From positions 1 through 64,000 of the forward strand of contig NZ_PPEI02000003.1 in assembly GCF_002899895.1 (NCBI RefSeq): 64,000 nt of DNA, written 5' to 3'. Below the pieces are notes generated by a model. The model made no database searches. It was not told the DNA's origin and worked only from the letters and a program-made list of their open reading frames with translations. Shown here piece after piece: positions 25,997-32,636 of the stretch. Source of the stretch: Chryseobacterium oncorhynchi (GTDB lineage: Bacteria; Bacteroidota; Bacteroidia; Flavobacteriales; Weeksellaceae). Made by a program: the position numbers and the translations under genes. Each line of letters opens with the position of its first letter. The first letter of the stretch is position 1.

Positions 25997-27718
25997 ATGT
26001 CACAGGAAGACTCTTTACTTAATGATAATCTTAAGGGGATTAACAATAATATCAATTACCTTAATAATAATCTGAATTCTTTCAACTCTCAATTAGGAAA
26101 TATCAATTCTGAAATAGGTAACATCAATAACCAACAGCAAGCTCTGGATGGGAGGATGAATGATATGTCCGGTATTATTGATGATTTTATCAAAGCGGAT
26201 AAAGAAAAAAGGGAACTTCAGCTTGCTGAAAACATGCAGGAAAGTTTAAAGCAGGACCTTAGCAACAAATTCGGTTATTATGAAGAGATCAGAAGAACTG
26301 TCTTAGGTATTTTACAAGCTGTGGACAGTGGAATTGTAAGGCATGAGATTATGCAGGACGCCGCTGAAAGCTTAATGATAAAAACGCCCAATTACTGGCT
26401 GGCTCCTGCAATGGTTGCTATTGTAGCCTGGGTTCGAGATGATCGTGAAGATACTGAAAGGGCGCTGAATGAGGCATTAAGGAGAGATGATTATAAGACA
26501 ACACTCTTCTTCATGCTTCTTATGAGAAGACTGGGCAGAGATGAGGCGTGCCATCAATGGGTACAAAGATATCTGATGCATCAGGACCCATATCGACTTG
26601 ACCGTGAATTTGTGATGGTTCTGGAGGCTGCGGCAACCGGATCATTCCCCCAAGCTTCCCGAGAGCTGATTATTTCTACCGTAGATGGATGGCTTAACCT
26701 TTTAACACAAACGGATCAGTATATTAATGAGCAGAAAAATGAATGGCTTAAATTCTTCCAGTCTAAAGGCCGTTTAGATCATAAAGAGTATCCATTTCTT
26801 GAGAAATACTGTACCAATTGGGCAGACCTTAAGTCGTCTATGAAAAAAGTAAAGCTTCATCAGTTTCTGATTTCTTATATTAAAAATATACTCAATACTC
26901 CTGTTGATGAGTCAAAAACATCAAAAAATCAATTAGATGAAATTTTGTCTTTACTGATTACTAATTTTGATGATGAAGAGTTTGAATTGCAAAAGAAGAT
27001 AAAGCTCAACCAGCTGATTATAGATCAAAAAAAGGATAAAAGATCTGCAAATTCTGATTATTCTTCTCAGGAGAAAGCTTTTGAAGAAAAAACAAACTTC
27101 CTTCAGATGCTTACCAACGTAGCTTTTATTCCAGAGTTGGCAGGAGGAACACATGCTACCCAACCTTTGGCAGTAGCCATAAGCAGCCCTTGGATTGTGG
27201 AGGCTCATGAAGCTTATACAGCAGAGTATAGAGTGAGTGCTGTTACCACTGCAGATTTAGCTATTGAAAATTATAAAATATCTTCAGATAGTACAGATGA
27301 AGCAGAACAACTGAAAGCGCATGGAGAACATTGGGATAAGACTTTAAAAGATGAGGTAAAGAAAGCATCATCCGGCAACGGCTGTATTGTTGCGATCACT
27401 ATTCCCATTTACGCATTTGGCTTATTTTGTTATCTGACCGATCCTAAGGCTAAATTTCTTGGCTATCTTATCTTTTCTGTATGTACGGGATTTCTGGCAT
27501 TAATGTATTGGGCCGGAGGTTCAAATAAAGCAGATGCAAGAAAAAAAGTTAATGAATCCCGTATAAAATCCGATGAAGCATTAAGAGGATGCCTTACAGA
27601 ACTGAAAGACTTCAAAGCAGAATACGATATGGAAGATGCAAAAGCTTCAGAAGTAAAAACAATGCTTCAATCTATTCGAGCCGAGGAGTTTTTAGCCAAT
27701 TCAAGAACTACATCATAA
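25997..27718 (+). CDS. Large unknown protein: coiled coil, helical domain, two C-terminal membrane helices
   Basis: 573 residues. Residues 8-60 are Asn/Leu-rich heptads (NNINYLNNNLNSFNSQLGNI) typical of a coiled coil; 80-320 form an all-helical domain with a striking run of Trp/Ala/Arg ('TPNYWLAPAMVAIVAWVRDD', 'ALRRDDYKTTLFFMLLMRR'), then a Lys-rich linker; 463-510 hold two hydrophobic helices; the end is helical. I think similar helical domains occur in uncharacterised proteins of other phyla but cannot name the family. Own -7 element; ends 18 bases before a 50-residue gene. Confidence 0.75.
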   Translation: MSQEDSLLNDNLKGINNNINYLNNNLNSFNSQLGNINSEIGNINNQQQALDGRMNDMSGIIDDFIKADKEKRELQLAENMQESLKQDLSNKFGYYEEIRRTVLGILQAVDSGIVRHEIMQDAAESLMIKTPNYWLAPAMVAIVAWVRDDREDTERALNEALRRDDYKTTLFFMLLMRRLGRDEACHQWVQRYLMHQDPYRLDREFVMVLEAAATGSFPQASRELIISTVDGWLNLLTQTDQYINEQKNEWLKFFQSKGRLDHKEYPFLEKYCTNWADLKSSMKKVKLHQFLISYIKNILNTPVDESKTSKNQLDEILSLLITNFDDEEFELQKKIKLNQLIIDQKKDKRSANSDYSSQEKAFEEKTNFLQMLTNVAFIPELAGGTHATQPLAVAISSPWIVEAHEAYTAEYRVSAVTTADLAIENYKISSDSTDEAEQLKAHGEHWDKTLKDEVKKASSGNGCIVAITIPIYAFGLFCYLTDPKAKFLGYLIFSVCTGFLALMYWAGGSNKADARKKVNESRIKSDEALRGCLTELKDFKAEYDMEDAKASEVKTMLQSIRAEEFLANSRTTS

Positions 27719-27736
27719 TCACCAACAATTCATAAG

Positions 27737-27889
27737 ATGAGCAATCCGGAAAGTAACACCGAAAACAATAAAGAAATAAAGGCGGAAGATAAACAACCTG
27801 AAAATCATCCAAGAAAGGATAAACAGAACGCAAAGTTCCCCAATTGGGATATTCTTCCTCCTAATCAGATCGTAAAACCCAGATCATAA
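27737..27889 (+). CDS. 50-residue polar protein ending in ILPPNQIVKPRS
   Basis: Small gene 18 bases after the 573-residue protein gene, before a strong terminator. Residues 1-33 are charged and Asn/Lys/Glu-rich with no hydrophobic segment; the end is FPNWDILPPNQIVKPRS. The FPN and ILPP pieces resemble words found in the microprotein family (FPNN, ILPPKK), but the hydrophobic N-terminus is missing, so it may be a cytoplasmic relative or coincidence. Function unknown. Confidence 0.5.
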   Translation: MSNPESNTENNKEIKAEDKQPENHPRKDKQNAKFPNWDILPPNQIVKPRS

Positions 27890-27937
27890 CTAGAGATTAT
27901 TCAAGAGTAATACCTATAATCTTTATTGCTACCCTAT

Positions 27938-27967
27938 AAACCTTTCAAGTTTTTGAAAGGTTTTTTT
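27938..27967 (+). terminator. Intrinsic terminator
   Basis: AAACCTTTCAA pairs with TTGAAAGGTTT, four-base loop, then a T run that runs into operator copy 2. Confidence 0.9.
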
Positions 27968-27981
27968 ACGGTTTACCGTAA
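27966..27981 (+). promoter_or_regulatory. Operator copy 2 (inverted repeat)
   Basis: TTACGG-TTTA-CCGTAA, perfect six-base arms. The -7 element TAACTTTG follows at 28003-28010, starting 37 bases after the operator start, and CCTATAAATAAAAA follows it. Confidence 0.75.
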
Positions 27982-28002
27982 GGATTAACATTGAAGCGAT
28001 CC

Positions 28003-28010
28003 TAACTTTG
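28003..28010 (+). promoter_or_regulatory. -7 element of the TM2 gene
   Basis: TAACTTTG, exact TAnnTTTG. Confidence 0.65.
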
Positions 28011-28034
28011 GCCTATAAATAAAAATAATTTATC

Positions 28035-28649
28035 ATGGCTGTATTTGCAATACCTAATCCTACAAAAACCCTATATGTTGATTTTCCACTGGAAAGAGTG
28101 AAAGAAAGTGTAAAAAACATTTCTATTTTACATTCAAAATATAGATTTAATTCTTGTAATGAGATTTTCAATCAATATACCTATGAATCTTATGAGTTTT
28201 TAAGCCTGGGAGTTTATATTGATATTATTTTAAATTCTGTTACAGATAATAAAACTGGAATTAGTATTGAGATCAGAAGAAAAATGGGAACGTTCAATGA
28301 ACCCCATGAAGTTACCCACGCCAATCAACATATTGTAAACATAGTCAATTACATTGCTAGATTAACTTCTATGTCACTGGAGGAAATTAATATTTTAAAA
28401 GCAAAAAAAGAAGAAAGTAAGGATATTTACGTTAAAGCCAAAAGCAGAAAAGATAAAAACATTGCAAGTTTATTATCTTTTTTCCTTGGTGGATTAGGTA
28501 TACATAGGTTTTACTTAGGCCAAACATTACTTGGTTTTATATATCTTATATTTAGCTGGACTTTTATACCCACTTTTATTGCTCTGATAGATTTTTTTAT
28601 ATTCATTTTTATGTCTCAAAATAAATTTGATTTAAAATACAATCATTAA
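28035..28649 (+). CDS. TM2-domain protein
   Basis: 204 residues. An N-terminal soluble region of about 125 residues with mixed strands and helices (unassigned; begins MAVFAIPNPTKTLYVDFPLERV), a charged linker, then a TM2 domain: GGLGIHRFYLGQ at about 152-163 between two hydrophobic helices. TM2 proteins are integral inner-membrane proteins of largely unknown role. Its promoter carries operator copy 2, placing it in the local regulon; a terminator follows at 28697. Confidence 0.82.
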   Translation: MAVFAIPNPTKTLYVDFPLERVKESVKNISILHSKYRFNSCNEIFNQYTYESYEFLSLGVYIDIILNSVTDNKTGISIEIRRKMGTFNEPHEVTHANQHIVNIVNYIARLTSMSLEEINILKAKKEESKDIYVKAKSRKDKNIASLLSFFLGGLGIHRFYLGQTLLGFIYLIFSWTFIPTFIALIDFFIFIFMSQNKFDLKYNH

Positions 28650-28696
28650 CGAAAAAAAACAACTGGAACAAATAATGATGCTCCAAATAGATATTC

Positions 28697-28731
28697 AAGC
28701 GGCAACCATGAAAACGGTTGCTGCTTTTTTT
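28697..28731 (+). terminator. Intrinsic terminator after the TM2 gene
   Basis: AGCGGCAACC pairs with GGTTGCTGCT (one G-T pair), eight-base loop, T run. Confidence 0.88.
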
Positions 28732-28773
28732 ATACAAAACTTGACGTACAAAATATCAAAGAAAGGTTTCGTT

Positions 28774-28789
28774 TTACGGTTTCCCGTAA
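28774..28789 (+). promoter_or_regulatory. Operator copy 3 (inverted repeat)
   Basis: TTACGG-TTTC-CCGTAA, perfect arms. The -7 element TACTTTTG at 28811-28818 again starts 37 bases after the operator start and is again followed by CCTATAAATAAAAA. Confidence 0.75.
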
Positions 28790-28810
28790 GGAATAGCTTA
28801 TAAAGGGTTA

Positions 28811-28818
28811 TACTTTTG
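28811..28818 (+). promoter_or_regulatory. -7 element of the DUF1508 gene
   Basis: TACTTTTG, exact TAnnTTTG, 20 bases before the ATG. Confidence 0.65.
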
Positions 28819-28838
28819 ACCTATAAATAAAAACAACT

Positions 28839-29171
28839 ATGGGAAAATTTGTTATCACTCGAAGAGTAAATAATGAATATCAATTCAATCTTAAGGCTAA
28901 AAACGGAGAAATTATTCTTACTAGCGAGGGCTATGTTCAAAAAGCATCTTGTCATAAAGGAATAGAGTCTGTGAGACTTAATTCTCAGGAAGATTCAAGG
29001 TACGACAGAAGATTGGCGGTTAATAATAAAGACTATTTTGTACTGAAAGCCAGAAACGGAGAAATCATTGGTAAAAGCCAGCTATATAGTTCCACCACCA
29101 CAATGGAAAACGGAATTTCTTCTGTAAAAACCAATGCTCCTGAAGCAGAAATAATTGATGAAACCCTTTAA
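28839..29171 (+). CDS. YegP-like protein with two DUF1508 repeats
   Basis: 110 residues. Two tandem copies of the small alpha/beta DUF1508 fold: residues about 3-50 (YQFNLKAKNGEIILTSEGY) and 55-100 (YFVLKARNGEIIGKSQLY), each followed by a GIxSV strand. Same layout as E. coli YegP. Cytoplasmic, function unknown. Preceded by operator copy 3 and followed after ten bases by the nuclease-domain gene, so probably cotranscribed with it. Confidence 0.88.
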   Translation: MGKFVITRRVNNEYQFNLKAKNGEIILTSEGYVQKASCHKGIESVRLNSQEDSRYDRRLAVNNKDYFVLKARNGEIIGKSQLYSSTTTMENGISSVKTNAPEAEIIDETL

Positions 29172-29181
29172 AATCAAAACC

Positions 29182-30249
29182 ATGGATCTTAAAATTAAAC
29201 TTGAGCAATTACAACAGAAAGTTGTAGGATTAAAAGATCAGATTGCTACCGAAGAGGCTACTAAAAATGCTTTTGTAATGCCTTTTATTCAGATTTTGGG
29301 GTATGATATATTTAATCCTACAGAAGTTGTTCCTGAACATGTATGTGACATCGGAACCAAAAAAGGAGAAAAGGTAGACTATGTTATCAAAAACAATGAC
29401 GAGCCTATTTTTATTATAGAATGCAAACACTGGAAAGAGAATGCGGATGCTCATAATTCTCAGCTTCACAGATATTACCACGTTTCTAAGACAAGATTCG
29501 GTGTTCTTACCAATGGTATTGTTTATAATTTTTATACGGATCTTGAAAAACCTAATATTATGGATGAAAAACCCTTTTTCACCATCGATATTGAAGACTT
29601 AAAAGACAGTTCTATCAAAATACTTGAGAGCTTTACAAAAAAGGACTATAACCTCGAAAGTATTCTTGATTCCGCAGAAGCTTTAAAGTACATTAAGGCA
29701 ATAAGAAAAGAGTTTGAGAAAGAAATAGAAACACCGTCTGATGAAATTGTAAAGCTTTTGGTGAGTAGGTTTTTTGAAAAGCCTATAACAGCGAACAGAA
29801 TGATTTCCTTTAAAGAGTATACCAAGAAAGCCCTTACGACTTCCATCAATGAATCGATAAGTTTTAGACTTAAATCTGCTTTGAGCATTAATGAGCAAAT
29901 TGAAAAACAGGATGAGGATGTAAAAATATCTCCGCCTATTGATGAAAACAACGATTCTAAAATTGTTACTACCGAAGAAGAACTCGAAGGATTCCAAATT
30001 GTAAAAGCCATCATGAGAGAAAAGGTTCCTGCGGCACGTATTGCCTATAGAGATACCCTTTCCTACTTTGGGATTTTATTGGATGACAACAATAGAAAAC
30101 CATTATGCAGGCTTCATTTCAATACAGCCAATAAATACATTGAAACTTTTCATAATGGAAAGGAGTCCGGAGAAAAAGTATTGCTTAACAACCTCGATGA
30201 AATATACCATTTCAGAGAGGCACTTCACAAAACACTAGAAAACTATTAA
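29182..30249 (+). CDS. Orphan HsdR-N-type nuclease-domain protein
   Basis: 355 residues from the ATG after the DUF1508 stop; an in-frame ATG at 29158 overlapping that gene is possible but less natural. The N-terminal 170 residues match the type I restriction enzyme R-subunit N-terminal family (COG4748-like): a PD-(D/E)xK core with Asp66, Glu80 and Lys82 (VDYVI, then IIECKHW). No helicase motor, HsdM or HsdS is present. The C-terminal part (about 255-355) is a separate alpha/beta domain. May be a DNA-binding or defence-related nuclease; no activity can be claimed. Confidence 0.78.
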   Translation: MDLKIKLEQLQQKVVGLKDQIATEEATKNAFVMPFIQILGYDIFNPTEVVPEHVCDIGTKKGEKVDYVIKNNDEPIFIIECKHWKENADAHNSQLHRYYHVSKTRFGVLTNGIVYNFYTDLEKPNIMDEKPFFTIDIEDLKDSSIKILESFTKKDYNLESILDSAEALKYIKAIRKEFEKEIETPSDEIVKLLVSRFFEKPITANRMISFKEYTKKALTTSINESISFRLKSALSINEQIEKQDEDVKISPPIDENNDSKIVTTEEELEGFQIVKAIMREKVPAARIAYRDTLSYFGILLDDNNRKPLCRLHFNTANKYIETFHNGKESGEKVLLNNLDEIYHFREALHKTLENY

Positions 30250-30315
30250 TTATGTTTTAGAGACAATAAACTAATAACCACGAAAACTATCTCATATAAC
30301 TAAAAAACAAATACT

Positions 30316-30627
30316 ATGAAAAAATTATTCTTCACTGGACTTTTAAGTCTCGGAGTATTATTACCGACAACCTTTTCCGCATCCACCACCAATTCGTCTT
30401 CCACAAAGGAGCTCTTTGCTAAAAAACCAAGAAAAGGAAAGACTAAAAAAAGTAGCAGAAGCCAATCTACAAGATCCAGCTATTCATCTTCAGGATCTTA
30501 TTCAAAAAGCAAAGGTTGCAGTTATAATGGGAATCAATTATATGTTGGATCAAGAGGCGGCTGTTATTATTACTCAGGAAACAGCAAGCAATATGTAGAC
30601 AGGTCGTATTGTTCAGGTTGCAACTAA
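30316..30627 (+). CDS. Secreted basic protein with PBCV-type basic adaptor domain
   Basis: 103 residues: a clear Sec signal peptide (MKKLFFTGLLSLGVLLPTTFSA), a Lys/Arg/Ser-rich disordered stretch to about residue 66, and a C-terminal Cys-rich motif with YVGSRGGCYYYSGNSKQYVD, which fits the PBCV_basic_adap domain seen in many secreted bacterial proteins. Four Cys in the last 40 residues suggest disulfides. Role unknown; it lies directly upstream of the tandem microprotein genes, separated by a terminator. Confidence 0.75.
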   Translation: MKKLFFTGLLSLGVLLPTTFSASTTNSSSTKELFAKKPRKGKTKKSSRSQSTRSSYSSSGSYSKSKGCSYNGNQLYVGSRGGCYYYSGNSKQYVDRSYCSGCN

Positions 30628-30663
30628 CTTTTCTAAAAAAACACTCCATATATATTAACTAAA

Positions 30664-30691
30664 AAAAGCGAAGGTAATCTTCGCTTTTTTT
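30664..30691 (+). terminator. Intrinsic terminator before the microprotein array
   Basis: AAAAGCGAAG-GTAAT-CTTCGCTTTT then T run; a shorter version of the stem at 22152 and 23560. Confidence 0.88.
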
Positions 30692-30730
30692 GTATTTTCG
30701 GCAGACTTCAATTATAAAAACTTTAATACC

Positions 30731-30928
30731 ATGATTAAACTCTTATTATTTCTTATTGGGCTCATATTCCCAAGCAAAGAAAATACACACAATCGTAATC
30801 AAGCCTCAATAACGATCCAAAATAGCCTGGAACCAGAAGGTGGAAACGGGAATGGAAATGGCCACGGAAACGGGGGAAGCACTAGTGGTAATACGGGCCA
30901 GACACCACCACCATTTACTCAACTTTAA
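30731..30928 (+). CDS. Microprotein of the FPNN/PPKK family (copy 2, Gly/Asn-rich)
   Basis: 65 residues: hydrophobic start MIKLLLFLIGLIFPSKEN, middle ITIQNSLEPEGG, then a Gly-Asn repeat (GNGNGNGHGNGG) and the ending GNTGQTPPPFTQL. The QTPPP ending matches copy 1 at 23375; the ITIQNSLEP part matches copy 3 next to it. It is the most divergent member and first of the four-gene array. Function unknown. Confidence 0.7.
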   Translation: MIKLLLFLIGLIFPSKENTHNRNQASITIQNSLEPEGGNGNGNGHGNGGSTSGNTGQTPPPFTQL

Positions 30929-30940
30929 TAATTAAATAAA

Positions 30941-31105
30941 ATGATTCAATTTATATTACTCTTCTTAGGAATAACATTTCCCAACAACAGTACGAGTACA
31001 TCCACCATCAACCAAACTCAAATAACAATACAAAACAATCTGGAACCAGGAGATGGAATGGATACTGGTGGAGACACAATACCTGTCCTTCCTCCTAAAA
31101 AATAG
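30941..31105 (+). CDS. Microprotein of the FPNN/PPKK family (copy 3)
   Basis: 54 residues: MIQFILLFLGITFPNNST, middle QITIQNNLEPGDG, ending MDTGGDTIPVLPPKK. Starts 12 bases after copy 2. The DTGG and LPPKK words are shared with the next two genes. Confidence 0.72.
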   Translation: MIQFILLFLGITFPNNSTSTSTINQTQITIQNNLEPGDGMDTGGDTIPVLPPKK

Positions 31106-31128
31106 ATGATAATTAAAAAAACAATATC

Positions 31129-31293
31129 ATGATACAATTTCTAATAATGTTATTTGGGCTAATGTTTCCAAATAATAATACGAATACAGTCGATAATAAT
31201 CAAACTATAACAACAGCCAACGGGAATATAAACTTTGAAGAATCAATAGATACCGGAGGAGAAACGCTTCCTATACTTCCTCCTAAAAAATAA
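31129..31293 (+). CDS. Microprotein of the FPNN/PPKK family (copy 4)
   Basis: 54 residues: MIQFLIMLFGLMFPNNNT, Asn/Thr-rich middle, ending SIDTGGETLPILPPKK. Same length as copy 3, 23 bases downstream of it. The middle has drifted while both ends are kept, which is what a processed or two-ended functional peptide would show. Confidence 0.72.
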   Translation: MIQFLIMLFGLMFPNNNTNTVDNNQTITTANGNINFEESIDTGGETLPILPPKK

Positions 31294-31299
31294 TAACTT

Positions 31300-31461
31300 A
31301 TGGTTCACTTTATACTCATGTTATTAGGATTTTCTTTCCCAAATAGCAGCGCAAACACAACTAGCATCAATCAAACACCAATGACAATACAAAACAGTAT
31401 CGGTCTTACTGAAGATCTTGATACTGGTGGAGAAACAACCCAAACACCCCCAAAGAAATAA
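31300..31461 (+). CDS. Microprotein of the FPNN/PPKK family (copy 5)
   Basis: 53 residues: MVHFILMLLGFSFPNSSA, middle MTIQNSIGL, ending DLDTGGETTQTPPKK. Six bases after copy 4, last of the array before a strong bidirectional terminator. Its hydrophobic start (FILMLLG) is identical to that of copy 1 beside the kinase. Confidence 0.72.
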   Translation: MVHFILMLLGFSFPNSSANTTSINQTPMTIQNSIGLTEDLDTGGETTQTPPKK

Positions 31462-31467
31462 CAAATA

Positions 31468-31500
31468 AAACAGGCTATCCAAAAATTGGATAGCCTGTTT
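31468..31500. terminator. Bidirectional terminator between peptide array and elaA
   Basis: AAACAGGCTATCCAA pairs perfectly over 15 bases with TTGGATAGCCTGTTT around AAA; serves both converging transcripts. Confidence 0.92.
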
Positions 31501-31504
31501 CAAT

Positions 31505-31957
31505 TTATCTTCTTATCATTTCCGTATGCGGAATATCATCTTCTAAGTATTTATTTCCGGTATCTTCAAAACCAAATCCAGTATAGAATCTCAATAGATA
31601 ATCCTGAGCCGAAATTCTGATTTCAGAAGTACGAAAGCGATTTTCTATTGTATCTACGGCATATTGTATTAATAGTTTACCCAAACTTTTACCCCTTGCC
31701 TTTTCAGTGGTCAGAACTCTTCCAATAGAGGTTTCATCATATTTTATTCCCTTATTGAAAATACGGCAATAGGCAAGAACCTCACCATTTTCTTCAGCCC
31801 ATATGTGAACCGCTTTTTGGTCATAATTATCCAGATCAGGATAAGGACAATTCTGCTCAATAACGAAAACATCAATACGAGCTTTCAATATTGAATACAG
31901 TTCCGGAACAGTAAACTCATCAAAGGTTTTTATTTTCCAGATAATATTATTGCTCAT
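31505..31957 (-). CDS. elaA: ElaA-type GNAT acetyltransferase
   Basis: 150 residues of the ElaA subgroup of GNAT N-acetyltransferases. Recognisable parts: the N-terminal 'LKARIDVFVIEQNCPYPDLD' and the acetyl-CoA-binding 'GRVLTTEKARGKSLGKLL' loop. Substrate unknown. The first 11 bases overlap the end of engB, so the two are translated from one transcript. Confidence 0.9.
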   Translation of the reverse strand: MSNNIIWKIKTFDEFTVPELYSILKARIDVFVIEQNCPYPDLDNYDQKAVHIWAEENGEVLAYCRIFNKGIKYDETSIGRVLTTEKARGKSLGKLLIQYAVDTIENRFRTSEIRISAQDYLLRFYTGFGFEDTGNKYLEDDIPHTEMIRR

Positions 31958-32573
31958 CGAAGCTTACACTATTTTGAGTTAAAAAGTCATTCGTCTTTTC
32001 TATGAAGTTCAGAATATCATCACCACCTGTTTTCTTTTCAGCTGAGGTAATATACAACTCGGGAAGATCTTCCCATGTCTTATGAAGCTCTGTCTTATAA
32101 CTTTCGAAGTTTTTAATAATCTCACTCGGTTTTAACTTATCTGACTTTGTAAAGACTATTGAAAAAGGAACACCACTTTCTCCACACCATTGGATAAATT
32201 CCAAATCAATTTTCTGCGGATTGTGTCTAGAATCTACCAATACAAAAAGGTTGACCAGATTTCTTCTGTTCAGAATATAATTCGTAATCAACTTTTCAAA
32301 GTCTTTTCGAATGGACTTTGAAACCTTTGCATATCCATATCCTGGTAAATCAGTAAGGTACCAGTTTTCATTCACTAGAAAATGATTGATCAGCTGAGTT
32401 TTTCCCGGAGTTCCCGAAGTTTTAGCCAAATCTTTATGATTCATCATTGCATTGATCAGCGAAGACTTTCCTACATTAGATCTTCCGATAAAAGCATATT
32501 CAGGCATAGTAGGTTCCGGACATTCTTGCCATTTTCCACTACTTTTTACAAACGTTGCTGTCTTAATAACCAT
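31947..32573 (-). CDS. engB: Ribosome-biogenesis GTPase EngB (YsxC/YihA)
   Basis: 208 residues. TRAFAC-class GTPase needed for large ribosomal subunit assembly. P-loop GRSNVGKSSLIN at about residues 30-41, G3 DLPGYG with the family's 'YAKVS', and G4 TKSDK. Normal length. It lies 63 bases after the hydrolase gene and overlaps elaA, forming a three-gene unit divergent from the division cluster. Confidence 0.96.
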   Translation of the reverse strand: MVIKTATFVKSSGKWQECPEPTMPEYAFIGRSNVGKSSLINAMMNHKDLAKTSGTPGKTQLINHFLVNENWYLTDLPGYGYAKVSKSIRKDFEKLITNYILNRRNLVNLFVLVDSRHNPQKIDLEFIQWCGESGVPFSIVFTKSDKLKPSEIIKNFESYKTELHKTWEDLPELYITSAEKKTGGDDILNFIEKTNDFLTQNSVSFDEQ

Positions 32574-32636
32574 TTTGAAAATATTTTAGAAAAATAAACC
32601 ACTAAGAAAAGCTCTTAATGGTCATTTATTATGTAT

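Noticed and set aside
28675..28803. Short open frame of 42 codons between the TM2 and DUF1508 genes
   Set aside because: It runs through an intrinsic terminator and operator copy 3, which explain the sequence better.
29182..30249. Considered as part of a complete type I restriction system
   Set aside because: No helicase motor domain in the protein and no methylase or specificity gene nearby.
22178..31461. Considered the accessory region as a prophage or transposon
   Set aside because: No integrase, transposase, structural phage gene, tRNA target or flanking direct repeat was seen.
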